Source: Euphorbia lathyris
Lineage: Eukaryota > Streptophyta > Magnoliopsida > Malpighiales > Euphorbiaceae
Reading direction: 5' to 3'
NCBI RefSeq assembly: GCF_963576675.1
Contig: NC_088913.1
Span: forward strand, 20,720,001-20,784,000
DNA: 64,000 nucleotides
This document shows, in pieces, positions 23,329 to 34,684 of this stretch. Below the pieces are notes generated by a model that saw only the letters and a program-made list of their open reading frames with translations, made no database searches and was not told the origin of the DNA. Made by a program: the position numbers and the translations under genes. Each line of letters starts with the position of its first letter. The stretch's first letter is position 1.

Positions 23329-24370
23329 CACTGTTCAAAACGAAGGCCGCCTAGACCACCTAGCCCCGCCTAAGCACTCAAAATCGACAATTCACTCCAA
23401 TTTTCTCTGATTAGTCCCTCTAGGCGTTTTTCTGGTCCTAAAGAGATTTTTAGCCTACTGGGCTCCGCCTAGGTGCCGCTTAAGCGACGATGAACAAGCG
23501 TATTTTTTTTTATTATGAATTTATTTTTTTGCTTTATTATAATTCACTTTTGAGTTGTTTTAAGGGTAATTAATTTATTAGTCCCTATATTTTGACAAAA
23601 CACACTATTTAGTCCCTGCATTTTCAAAAACACATGATAAAGTCCCTAACCTTTTTATCGATGAACTGTTTAGTCCCTAACATTTTTTTCGATGAACTAT
23701 TTAATCCCTGCCATTAGACTCTCATGAAGATTTTGTTAGTCAATTTGGATTTGCGTTCTTCTTTTCCTTTATTTTCCTTTCCTTTAAACTCTAATGCATC
23801 TGAAATCAACTTTGAGTGTTCTTTTTCTTGATTTTCTTCTTAATCGTTCAAATTCGTAAGCATTGAGTATGTTCTTTTTCTTGCTCTCCATACAAATAGC
23901 TTCTTTTTCTAAATTGGATTTCCTCTTCTAAAGTTTGAATGTAAATAGTAAAAGATAATTTAGTCATTTCCGAAGTCATAAACGGTAAAAAATCTAACAA
24001 ACAGACAGAAGGACTAAACAGTTCACTGAGAAAAAGGTTAGGGACCTTACCATGTGTTTTTGAAAATACAGGGACTAAACAGTGTGTTTTGTCAAAATAT
24101 AGGGACTAATAAATTAATTACCATTGTTTTAATTATATTGTTATTGAAATGTTGATGTTTGTACATTTTAAAGATATATGTTACAAATATATATGGTTTT
24201 TTTTATTTTAACTAATTTTATATTATTAGTTTTAGATAGTATAATACATATTTTAATTAAACTACATAACAATTTTTTTATTAACAAACAAAAAATACAA
24301 AAATACAAATCCGATTAATCCTCGAGGGCCATGTCCACCCGACTAGCGCCTAGCATTTTTTACAACCTTG
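23329..24370. mobile_element. hAT-like non-autonomous element in the palindrome arm
   Basis: The ends read CACTGTTCAAAACG and TTACAACCTTG, which form an imperfect inverted repeat (CA..GTT..AAAA). The flanks are CTTGTAGA (23321-23328) and CGTGTAGA (24371-24378), an 8-bp duplication with one mismatch. The mirror arm near 38880-38890 has the uninterrupted site. It has no transposase. The centre is taken up by a Mutator-like MITE; about 470 bp are its own. Confidence 0.8.
23564..24123. mobile_element. Mutator-like MITE, 560 bp, inside the hAT-like element
   Basis: Long inverted repeats, GGTAATTAATTTATTAG with TCCCTATATTTTGACAAAA at both ends, extend over 100 bp. They are flanked by a perfect 9-bp duplication TTGTTTTAA (23555-23563, 24124-24132). 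The interior is pyrimidine-rich without coding capacity. Confidence 0.9.
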
Positions 24371-25398
24371 CGTGTAGAAGATGGTTAGAGATTTGGAGGG
24401 AGATGAGCCATATGTCTCATATTCATAGGACGAAGTGTGCCCAGATATCGGGGCCTGATATCCCCTAAAGGCCACTTAACCTGTGGTTGTCGGGATCAGG
24501 TCTGATTATAGCAACGACTGGATCCTTGATTAGGTCTAACGAGGCTTCTTGAGTCAAGCTTCTAATATGCAGTCTTTTGATGTCCTGAACTGAGGAGATG
24601 TTACATGTTCTAGCTTTTGAGAGTAGGTTTGGACTTCTGTGGCACCACGTAACGGGACAGTTGAAGTTTTAGAATTATTTAATGCAATTACTCAAAATTG
24701 GGGATTATTGAATGCAACCGAATAAAAATAGGGTGTTATTGAAGTAATTAGAGAAGAATATGGGGGTATTGAATGTAATTGGACAATAATAGAGAGTTGT
24801 TTGGAGCTTTTAAAAATTTAGAGGGATAATTGAAAGTTTAGCCCATCTATACGGGTAGATGTATAAAGCTTTAATCAAAACAAAAATAAATAAATCCAAG
24901 GAAAAGATGTATTGATATTAGGAACTTTTGAAAGTATGTTACATCTTCTATCTTCTGAGAGTAGTTCGAAATTCTGTGGCGCCACATGGCAGATTTATTG
25001 ATATTAGGAACTTTTGAAAGTTTACGGGGCAGTTGAATGCAATTAGACACAATTGGAGGGTTTTGAGTAGAACGAGATAAAAATAGAGGGTTATTGAAGC
25101 AATTGGAGAAGAATATAAGGTTATTGAATGTAATTGGATAAGAATAGAGAGTTATATGGAACTGTGAAAAATTTAGGGGGGACAATTGAAATTTTAGGAT
25201 AAGTAGACGAGAAAGAGATATATTGAGACTAAATGAAAAGAAGAATAAATAAATCCAAAGTCTACACTTACCTTTTTTTGTTGAAAGCCAAAGTGTACGT
25301 TACTCTTTCACTAAATTACACTTTTAAAATATTCTCCGTTAATGGTCAAAACCCAAATGGGCCGCACAAAGACTCCAAGCTCTGCCGCCCCTTCAACG

Positions 25399-26736
25399 AT
25401 GCCGGAGTTCAATTCAAAAGATAGTGATGACCATGTCGACATCAGAGTTCTCTTCAATCCAAAGCTACGCTATGATTCCTCGGCAATGGTGGCACCGTCT
25501 AAGACGATACCGGTGACCCCCTCCTTCGCAGCGATTTTACAGAAGAACACCAATGTTCCGTCGAGTTCAACGGCAACGGTATCAGATTTCGGGGGAATCC
25601 ATTCTGTCCGGATTTCACAATCGGCCTACGGCAGAAGACTCGCACTTTGCAAACACTCGCTGATCGGAAGACTGATTCTTGCAAAAGGAGACGCACCCTG
25701 GAAAGTGGGGGATTTGAAGAAGCAGCTCACTTCCGTTTGGGGGTTACACGAACTGTGGCGATTAATTTCAATTGGAAGAGGGTTCTATCATCTATTCCTA
25801 CAATCGAAAGAAGCAAAACTAGCAGCCGCCAATAAGGGAATTCTGAATGTGAAGCCCGGGACCTTTCATCTGCAATCCTGGAAGGCAGACTTCAATCCGT
25901 TTGCAGAAAAAACAACGCACGCTCAGGTATGGATTGGTCTCTATGCTTTGCCATGGGAATATTAGGATCCGCAGATTTTATCGGACATTGCACAAGGCCT
26001 GGGAGGGTTGATCAGATTGGACAGGGCAACCCTTGAAGGGGATTTTGGGCACTTTGCTAGACTCCTAGTGGATATCGACCTTGCAGAGGAGCTCCCGACC
26101 ACGTTGGGAATACAAAGGGAGGGCAAACAATTCTGGATAGACATGGTGTATGAGAAACTTCCAAGTTTCTGTAAAGTTTGCTCGAATATAGGTCATATGG
26201 CCTATGAATGTAAGTGGAACCTAAAACCAGAGCAGCCGAGAGCTAAGAAAACGTGCACAGAAATGCAAAAAGCTAGACCAGCATCACCAAGGGCCGAGAA
26301 AGAGATAGATAATGAAGTCGAGAGGGCAGTTATTCTGGTTACGGAGGCCACAAGCCGTATTGTCCAAGTACTGGGAAACACTAAGGAGGGTACTCAGCAG
26401 TTGCCAATAAATGACCATATTATACAGGAGCATCCAGTAGAGAGGCAATTGGATGAGGATGTCTCTAACAGCTCAACTGAACCGTATATGGATGAACCGA
26501 TAGTAAGGTCGATTTCCCCTAGGAACTCAAATATTGCTATCCCGAGGGACCCTATCAGCGATGACAATACTATAAACTCAAGTAGTTGGGCCGACCAGGC
26601 GGAACTGGAAAATCAGGAATGGGATACAGTAACATCGAAGAAGAAAGGAGGCCAACGAACTGCAAAGTCCGCTCTAAATGACAGTACATCAACCCGAGTC
26701 AAACGGGTTAGTAAAATGCCAGTCCGTTTTAAATGA
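25399..26736 (+). pseudogene. LINE ORF1 (gag-like, DUF4283-type with zinc knuckle)
   Basis: I place the start at ATG 25399 (MPEFNSKDSDD), because an upstream in-frame ATG at 25342 lies in the duplicated target DNA. The protein has a DUF4283-like domain (about residues 75-190: WRLISIGRGFYHLFL, then WKADFNPFAEKTTHAQVWI). The region continues after a TAG at 25963-25965 with DMVYEKLPSFCKVCSNIGHMAYEC, a CCHC knuckle (about 26168-26210), and ends in an acidic/basic tail. The protein binds LINE RNA in the family. Its stop TGA overlaps the ORF2 start as ATGA at 26733-26736. The internal stop replaces a Trp codon. Confidence 0.9.
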
Positions 26737-29220
26737 CCGTGCTCTTATGGAACTGCAGGGGTATCCTAAATGCTGATACCCAAAGGTACTTATTTAATTT
26801 ATGCAAGTCTCATAAACCGAATTTTTTATGCATTGTTGAACCTATGGTTAGTGTTGATGCCATTGATAAAAGATTCTCGAATAGTTTGGGTATGACGTTT
26901 TTGGTAGCGAACAACCGTGAAAGGGAAACTCTTTGGGTCTTCCACGCTACGGCGGGGAACTCACAGCCCTCGATTATGCTCAGACATGACCAATTTTTTC
27001 TCATTAATTGTAGGTTCAATGGGCAGCTTCAGCACCTTTGTTTCATTTATGGCAGCATCTGGTCGAACAGGAGGAAAAATATGTTTGAAGAGATTAACGC
27101 CCTACAGCTGGTATCTCTGGAAAGCTATCTGCTCGTGTGGGATTTTAACTCCATCCTCAGGGCTCATAAAAAAATGGGTCGGCCACCGGCACAACGCCCC
27201 TGTCGGGAATTTAGGGAGTTCATTGACAGTGGGGAATGGAGGGAGGTGCAAGCGATTGGTTCTTTCTTCACCTGGACAAATGGGAGACATGTGCAGGCCA
27301 GGATGGACTGTAAACTGGATAAAGTTTTATTGTCTGGGGGTTTTGCTGACTGCTGGTCATACAGCTGCACGGTGCTGACAAGACACCACTCTGATCATCA
27401 CCCCATCCTGCTTTAGTTTGGTCAAACAGGGCAACCGAGCTCTCGGTTCCGGCTCCAAGCAATGTGGACCACACACCCGGATCTTCATGAGGAGGTAAAA
27501 GGCTACTAGAATGGACCTCATCCGGCAATGGGGCCTATGCACCTTCTTTTCCACAAACTTCACGATTTACGGGCAGTGTTGCGCAAATGGAATAGGGATG
27601 TCTTTAGGCACTTTGATAAAAACATATTTGATAGTGAGTAACGGCTTGAAGCAATCCAGCTTGATATTGAAAATAACGGCTTCACCTCTGAACGCCACGA
27701 AAAGGAACTGCATGAACATGCAACTCTAGACCTCCACTTGCTTCAGAAAGAAACACACTTAAAAGAAAAAAGCAGGATTAAATGGTTAGAATTGGGGGAC
27801 CGCAACAGCTCCTTTTTCCACAGAATTGCAACGCAGCGGAAATCTAGTAAGGGCATTCATGTGATGCCAGTAAATGGAGAGCTAACGACCAATTGCTCGA
27901 GCATCACGGACCATATAACTTCGTTCTATGCATAGTTATTCTCCAACCCCAGAACTGACAGGCTGGATTTATCAATGGTTCAGGAAATCGTCCCTCGGCT
28001 TGTCACGCACGAGATGAATGAGGACATCGTTCGCTGCGCCTCCGCGGATGAAATTAATCATGTGGTCATGAACATGAATGCGTCTAGTGCACCTGGCCCG
28101 GATGGATTTACGGGAGCTTTTTTCCAGCACTGCTGGGACATGGTTCAACAAGATGTTTGTAACACGGTCTTATGGTTTTTTCAATTGGGGAAAATAACAA
28201 CCGATCTTAACTCAAGCATTATGAAATTAATTCCAAATACGGAGGGAGCTGTGAGGATTGAACAGTACAGGCCCATTGTGATGAGTAACTTCATATTTAA
28301 GGTCATCTCCAAAATTCTTGCGGACAGATTGGCTCAGGTAGTGGAACAGATAGTATCTGAAAATCAGTTTGGTTTCATCAAGGGCAGAAGCATTCACCAA
28401 TGCATTGCAGTGGCTTCAGAGGGGGTAAACTCGCTATAGAAAAAATGCTTTGGAGGAAACATGAGCATTAAAATCGATATCACCAAATCCTTTGACACTC
28501 TAGACTGGAATTTTCTCCTAATGGTCCTGGAAATGTTTGGTTTCTCATTAAAATTTAGAGATTGGACCTTGACTATTTTATCGTCAACCTGTATCTCCAT
28601 TATGACTCCTTCAGGTTTATCTGGATACTTTGCATGTTCTCGGGGTGTTAGACAGGGAGATCCTCTCTCTCCGCTTCGATTCAGTCTGGTTGAGGACTTT
28701 TTAAGTCGCCTACTATCACAGCTCAAGTACAGCGAGCAGCTTACACCGATAACTTACTCCAACACTGGGTCAATGCCCACTCATCTTCTTTATGCTGACA
28801 ATATAATGTTATTTTGCAAGGCTACAATGGAAAACGTCCGAGCCATCGGAGACGCCTTCGAGCTCTATGGAGGCTTATCGGGTCAGCAGGTGAGCTGGCA
28901 AAAATCAGAAATATTCTTTGGAAAGCACATAACTCCTTCCAGGGGTAACCGTCTAGCGGTAATCGTCGGTCTCCGCCTAGGAATATTGCCATTCTGCTAC
29001 TTGGGAGTGCCATTATTTGTGGGGGCTCCAAAAGCCATCCACTTGAGGAGTATTGCTGATAAAATCATAGATTCTTTTTCACGCTGGAAAGGAAGTGTAC
29101 TCTCAATGGCTGGTAGACTAACTTTAGTCAAATCGAAAATCAACAGCTCTTTCATACATTCGTTCATCATCTACAAGTGGCCGCGCTCCCTCCTCAAACG
29201 GATGTCTCATCAAATAAAAA
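26733..29220 (+). pseudogene. LINE ORF2: AP-type endonuclease and reverse transcriptase
   Basis: The endonuclease domain (26733-27416) begins MTVLLWNCRG and keeps the acidic site in VEPMV, the Asp-Asn of WDFNSI and the SDHHPIL end. The RT follows with SSAPGPDGF, YRPIVMSNFIFKVISKILA, NQFGFIKGRSI and RGVRQGDPLSP. The palm motif reads YADN (28791-28802) where the family has YADD, removing one metal-binding Asp. In-frame stops are at 27414, 27507, 27639, 27933 and 28437. The frame is lost in an A run near 29214-29224. ORF2 would nick DNA and copy the RNA at the nick. Confidence 0.92.
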
Positions 29221-30300
29221 AAAATTGTGGTCTGGCTCGACGGTTAACTGGAAATTGGTGGCCCCGTCGTGGGATTTATGCACCAAACCTATTCAAGAAG
29301 GCGGACTGGGCCTCAAGAAGCTTGAAACAATGAACTTGGCACTGATAGGGAAGTTGGGTTGGGGAATATTGACGGATTCATCCCTCTGCTTCCGTATGCT
29401 AAGGTCCCGATTTTTGAATTCAGTAGGTCTACCCAGAACTGTCATTTCCTTATCCTCTATATGGTGCTCTATGAAAAATGCCTACTCTCTCCTCCATAGT
29501 CACTATAAATGGATAATTGGTAACAGGTCCACCTTGAATTTTTGGAATACTGAATGGATTACACTGACTGTAGCGAGCAGAATTAGCCTATATCACGCGA
29601 AACAGCTCCAATGTAGGGATGGCGTGATGAGCTTTAGACAACATGAGCAATGGAGGAATCTTCCTAATTTGCCCCAGGATGTCATTAACGACATCAATCA
29701 GATCCGCCTGGGCGAGGAGAATGAGGACCTATGTCTGTGGAAACCAACAATGGACGGACGATTTACTGTGGCACTGTTTTATAAATGGTTACTCCCACCA
29801 TCGCGGACGCATCCGAGTCGTGATCTCTGGCAGAAACATATCCCGCCATCCCACTCCATGATTGCGTGGAGGGCTTTTCATAATAGACTACCAACGCAGG
29901 ACATGTTAAAGTCAAAGGGAATCGTGATGGCTTCCCGGTGTTGCCTTTGCATGAAAGCGGAGGAAAATGTTGATCACCTATTTGTAAACTGCAGCTTTGC
30001 CTCTCAGATTTGGCGGAGCCTAGAAAATCTGTTTGGTAGAAGAATTATCAGTAACTTGGTCCTACAGGAACTATTGAGCACGGCGCTACACGTAAAATTC
30101 AGCACGCAGGTCCGAGCCTTATGGCAATGCGCAGTGGGTAATGTTGTTTGGATAATTTGGAGGGTCAGAAACGAACTGCTATTTGAGGAAACCGTTCCGA
30201 ACACGCAGCGATCAATACGATTTCTATGGAAACAGATTCGCCAAGCCGACGCGGTTAGCAAGGGTACAAATTGGAATTCAACAGTGGAGCGACAGATCCT
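29221..30300 (+). pseudogene. LINE ORF2 continued: post-RT and zinc-binding region
   Basis: In the shifted frame (open 29177-30472) the protein continues with GGLGLKKLETMNLALIGKLGW, the region equivalent to LINE copies 1 and 2. The zf-RVT domain follows: HIPPSHSMIAWRAFHNRLPTQD, then CCLCMKAEENVDHLFVNC with Cys and His spaced for zinc (about 29825-30000). A second frame change near 30290 moves the reading into the RNase H frame. Confidence 0.88.
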
Positions 30301-30807
30301 TGCTTCCCTGCTGATTCTCCCAGATCTCCTAAAGCACCAAAAATTATCCCAGTCCAATGGCAACGTCCGCCTACGGGTTGGATCAAGGCGAATTCGGACG
30401 CGTCCGTTATGTCCGACCAGATGTCTTTGGGTTGTGGGGGTCTTTTCCGTGATGGCTCGGGGAAAATGCTAGGAGCATTTGCTTGTCCGTCGAGGCTACA
30501 ATTTGAGCACATGGCGGAACTAAAAGCTGCAATGTTAACAGTGCAATATGCTTCTGCAAACAGATGGAATCAGTTGTGGTTAGAAGTGGACTCAACATAC
30601 GTCGTTTCGGTTTTTCGTTCTAAATCGGAGTTGGTTCTGTGGCAACTTCACGGAGAATGGCGTGATTATCTTCGTCTTCTACAGCGTATGAACGTGGTAA
30701 TTTCACACATCTACCTAGTAAATCGATGGTGGAACGAACCGCCTGATTTCTGTTTACCTTATATCTGTGAAAACACTAATGGCCGGATCGTTTACCGATT
30801 CGCCTAG
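30301..30807 (+). pseudogene. LINE ORF2 C-terminus: RNase H domain
   Basis: The frame 30271-30807 carries RPPTGWIKANSDASV, GCGGLFRDGSG, HMAELKAAMLTVQYA and LWLEVDSTYVV, giving three of the four acidic residues. The segment that should hold the fourth (REGNRVADAL in copy 2) is missing: after VISHIYLVNRWW the sequence jumps to the C-terminal end. This small deletion alone would inactivate RNase H. A 3' UTR of about 145 bp follows. Confidence 0.88.
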
Positions 30808-30973
30808 CTTTCTTTCTCGCTTTTCTATTTTTGATGCACTTTGTATGACTTTTTTTGCTTAATAAATTTGGGTTAAGGGTTTGGGGCTGTTGGCGGTGCC
30901 AACCTAGTTGGGATTTCCGACCCCTTAACCTGCCTCCTCGCCTTTAATTAAAAAAAATGGTCAAAACCCAAAT

Positions 30974-31600
30974 TACTTTTATAAAAATATGTGTGCTTCT
31001 ATTTATCAAAATCTTTTATCAATTGAAATTTAAGGATAAGTATACAAGAAAGAGATCTATTGAGCCTAAATGAAAAGAAAATTACCAAATTCTTTCATTG
31101 AGTTTACCAAATTCTTAGCCTAAATTTTAGGATAATTTTACCTTACCTTTTTTTTCTAGTCAAAGTTTATGCTACTCTTTCCCTAAATTACTCTTTTAAA
31201 ACATTCTCCATCAACGGTCAAAACTAATGCATTTAAAATCTCCTAAACTATAAAACTAGCTGGTACTAAGTGCATTTCCACTTCTCTCACTTTTATAATT
31301 CAAAAACACTTATATTACTTTTGTTACATTTCTATTCAGAAAAATAAGAACTTTGAGTAGAAAATTTGGTATCCATGCTGCACCAACTAATCCAAAAAGT
31401 TCAAGGATGAACCAACTCACACATTTCTTCATGCGAAGATGTTTCATTGGCAATCTTTTACTAAAAACCAATATTTGATTGTTCCAAATCAAAGATTTGG
31501 GTTTTATCCTTTTTCTAAAAGGATCTTTTCATTATATTCAGAGTTTTTTAATTTTATATGCATATTGATGCACAATCATGTTAATTTACAATCGTGTTAT
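30974..31600 (-). repeat. left arm of the palindrome, inner part
   Basis: Continues the arm broken by the LINE at 25358 and pairs with 31604-32310. Blocks such as TAGCTGGTACTAAGTGCATTTCC (31256 onward, mirrored near 32013-32040) and CAAATCAAAGATTTGG (31486, mirrored near 31788-31805) are clear. The turn lies near 31560-31650, where ATGATTGTACATCAATATG faces its complement. Confidence 0.88.
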
Positions 31601-31603
31601 AGT

Positions 31604-33092
31604 ATTTAAACTCTTATATTATTGCTTGAACATTAACATGATTGTACATCAATATGTATATAGTATTAAACCATCAATAACTATATAATATAAAAAAACA
31701 AAAAATTTAAAGCGAAGGGAAGGGAAGAAACAAAGAGAAAAAAAACTTGAATATAGTGAAAAGATTGTTTTAGAAAAATGATAAAACCCAAATCTTTGAT
31801 TTGGAACAATCAAATGTTGGTTTTTAGTAAAAGATTGCCAGTAAAACATTTTCTCATGAAGAAATGTGTGAATTGGCTCATTTCTGAACTTTTTGGATAG
31901 TTGCCTGAGTCGCAACCATGGATACCAAGTTCTTCTACTCAAAGTTCTTATTTCTTTGAATAGAAATGTAATAAAAGTAATATGAATGTTTTTAAATTAT
32001 AAGAATGAGAGAAGTGGAAATGCACTTAGTACCAGCTAGTTTTATAGTCTAATTAGGAGATTTTAAATGCATTAGTTTTGATCATTGATAGAGAATATTT
32101 TAAAATAATAATTTAAGAAAAGAGTAGCATAAACTTTGACTAAAAAAATGGTAAGCTAAAATTATCCTAAAATTTAGGTTAAGAATTTGGTAATTCATTT
32201 AGACTCAATATCTCTCTTTCTTGTATACTTATCCTAAAATTTCAATTGATAAAAGATTTTGATAAATAGAATCACACATATTTTTATAAAAGTAATTTGG
32301 ATTTTGTCCATTGACGGAGAATATTTTAAAAGTCTAATTAAGTGAAAGAGCAACTTAGATTTTGGCTTCAAAAAAAAAAAAAAGTTAAATGTAGACTTTA
32401 GATTTATTTATTCCTCTTTTTATTTAGTTTTAATACATCTTTTTCTCGTTTAATTATCCTAAAATTTCAATTGTCCCCCCTAAATTTTTCATGTTTTCTA
32501 TAAATCTCTATTCTTATCTAATTACATTCAATAACCCTATATTATTCTCCAATTGCTTCAATAATCCTCTATTTTTTTTTATCTCATTCCATTCAAAACC
32601 CTCCCAATTCTATCTAATTGTATTCAACAAGCCTAAAACTTCAACTACCCCACGGACTTTCAAAAATTCCTAATATCAATAACTCTGCCATGTGACGCCA
32701 CAAAAATTCAAACTACTAAGAAGATAAAAGATGTAACCTACTTTCAAAAATTCCTAATATCAATACATCTTTTCCTTTGGCTTTATTTATTTTTGTTATG
32801 ATTAAAGCTTAATACATCTATTCACGTCTACTTAGCCTAAAATTTCAACTATCCCTCTAAATTTTTAAAAGTCCCAACCAACTCCCTATTCTTGTCTAAT
32901 TACATTCAATACCTCATATTCTTCTCTAATTACTTCAATAACACCCTATTTTTACTTGGTTACATTCAATACACCCCAATTTTATCTAATTACATTCAAT
33001 AATTCTAAAACTTCAATTGTCTCGTTACGTGGTGCCATACAAGTCCGAACCTATTCTCAAAAGCTAGAACATGTAACGTCTCTTTAATTAAT
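31604..33092 (+). repeat. right arm of the palindrome, inner part
   Basis: The mirror of the left arm. It carries no long frame and contains the same ~300-bp sub-repeats (for example CAATACATCTTTT with TTATTTATT twice). An ~80-bp purine-rich insertion (about 31675-31750) is not mirrored. It is interrupted at 33092 by the CRM-like element and resumes at 38731. Confidence 0.88.
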
Positions 33093-33602
33093 GATGCGAA
33101 CATCCTAACTGGGATCAATAATAACACGCGCCTTGGCGGATCTCCTCTCGGCGTTCCCACAGAGGTTGTATCTAAGAGGGCGGATCCCCTGGACACGCGA
33201 GCGGGGCGGATCTAGGCGTACGCCATGAGGCGTACCAACAACTACACTGGGCGGCTCTCAAGTTTACTTCCTGCCAAAGGAATTCACCAACAACCTCTGA
33301 CGCTCCGTACCTGCACCTCTGTACCAGTTGTCTGGGCGCATTACCTACCTTACCCCTTTATTATTAACCATATTGTAACTCTAATAGGGGTAGTTCCTGT
33401 CCTTTACTTATCATTTAGAGGTTGTATTTAAACCCTCATTTTGTAAGGATAAGGCAACTTTTATCAATCAAATATCATTTCTCATTGAGATTAAGGTTTA
33501 TACCTTTGTTTATCGGGATTCACTCCTTCTAGTCTAGCTAGAGAAGAAGATCTTTGTTGGTTTACGATTAAAACCTCCATTTATCGCTTTTAATCTGTAT
33601 CA
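33093..33602 (+). repeat. 5' LTR of the CRM-like element
   Basis: 510 bp, TGATGCGAACATCC to TGTATCA. It differs from the 3' LTR by only a few substitutions. A 68-codon frame in both LTRs is a chance frame. Confidence 0.93.
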
Positions 33603-33604
33603 GT

Positions 33605-33617
33605 TGGTATCAGAGCC
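33605..33617 (+). other. primer binding site, tRNA-iMet type
   Basis: TGGTATCAGAGCC, two bases after the LTR. Confidence 0.9.
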
Positions 33618-33649
33618 AATCGTTTCCTGACCCGAAACTTCTTTTGTCA

Positions 33650-34684
33650 ATGGTTCAACCCCGACAACCGTAAGATTCCATGAAAACCAGTGACCGGAGA
33701 TATGAGGAGCTGAGAGAGCACCTCGCGGAACAAATCCAGGCCAGCCTTGAGCGGCAGAAACAAAACGACCAACGGTTCCAGGAGCTAACCGCTTCCCTGG
33801 AAAACCTCAGATTGGAGATCCGTGCAGTGGTCAGACCAGCCGCCGGGGAGTCCGACCAGAGGAGGGAAGGAGTCCTTGAACCACGACCCCAAAGGCAACC
33901 CACGCCACCTCGACTACCATTGGCAAATGTCCCACTTCCACGAATGGGTCCTAGGGATCCTGAGGTAAGAAGACCCAACTTTGTCCTTGTACATAACGCT
34001 GATAGTGATAGTGATGATTTTGAGGATATTGGGGATAATGGTGCCTTTAGAAATGTGAGGAATGGTGGCTCGATTGACGACAGACGTGTGGGTATTGCTA
34101 GGGCAGAACCAGATCTAGGGAACTTTGATAGAGATGATGCCTTTAAGCTAAAAATAGACTTACCGTCTTTTGGAGGCGAATTGGATATAGAGGGGTTCTT
34201 AGATTGGTTATCGGAAGTTGAACGTTTCTTTGAGTATGCGGGTATTCCTGATGAGAGGAAAGTTAGACTGGTGGCGTATCGCCTGAAGGGTGGCGCATCA
34301 GTTTGGTGGGATCAGATGAGGGAAGAAAGAAGAAGAGGGGTCAGAGATCCGATTAGATCTTGGCTACGGATGAAGGCGATGTTGAGGGAGCGGTTCTTAC
34401 CGCCGGATTATGAGCAGTATATTTACAGCTCCTACAGGGGATGTTCTCAAGGGACCCGAAGTGTCCATGAGTATACTTCAGAGTTCTTGAGGCTTTCGGC
34501 GAGAGCCAACTTGTCTGAGACTGAAAGCCAAAAGACCTCTAGGTATCTAGAAGGGTGGAGATACAACATTCAGGATCGAATTGGCACACAGATGGTGGTG
34601 TGAGTACAAGATGCTAGGAATTTAGCCCTCAAGGCTGAATCCCAATTGACCGGGAGATCCAGGAGATCCGCCACTACTGAGTAG
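33650..34684 (+). pseudogene. CRM-like gag
   Basis: The likely start is ATG 33650 (MVQPRQP), with a TAA at 33671-33673 just after it; the frame reopens at ATG 33680. The N-terminus is charged and probably coiled (YEELREHLAEQIQASLERQK). The capsid block reads IDLPSFGGELDIEGFLDWL, then YRLKGGASVWWDQM. Stops at 34601-34603 and 34682-34684 interrupt the same frame before the zinc knuckle. All three stops are single-base changes in an otherwise continuous gag-pol frame. Confidence 0.9.

Larger units (their letters stand above)
23200..25358 (-). repeat. left arm of a large palindrome, outer part
   Basis: Reverse-complements the right arm, for example CTAGCTTTTGAGA.TAGGT and CACCACGTAACG at 24610-24660 against 33030-33075, and TCAATAAACAAAGTTGTA at 23230-23250 against 38970-38990. 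It contains tandem sub-repeats of roughly 300 bp (24640-24890 and 24955-25260). It is interrupted by a hAT-like element (23329-24370) and resumes after the LINE at 30974. Near its outer end is a TATA-like stretch (CTATTTATAATA, about 23300). Confidence 0.85.
25359..30955 (+). mobile_element. near full-length L1-type LINE with 18-bp target duplication
   Basis: It is flanked by AATGGTCAAAACCCAAAT at 25341-25358 and 30956-30973. It has ORF1 with a zinc knuckle and ORF2 with endonuclease, RT, zinc-binding region and RNase H, and ends in a short A run (30949-30957). The leader before ORF1 is only 40 bp, so slight 5' truncation is possible. Several premature stops, two frameshifts and loss of a catalytic RT Asp show that it is dead. 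It is the most complete LINE of the window. Confidence 0.93.

Noticed and set aside
25342..25398. Start of LINE ORF1 at ATG 25342
   Set aside because: The ATG lies in the duplicated target DNA, so it is host sequence; the element's own start is ATG 25399.
33225..33431. 68-codon frame repeated at 38353-38559
   Set aside because: It lies wholly in both LTRs of the CRM-like element; it is duplicated because LTRs are duplicated and has no protein signature.
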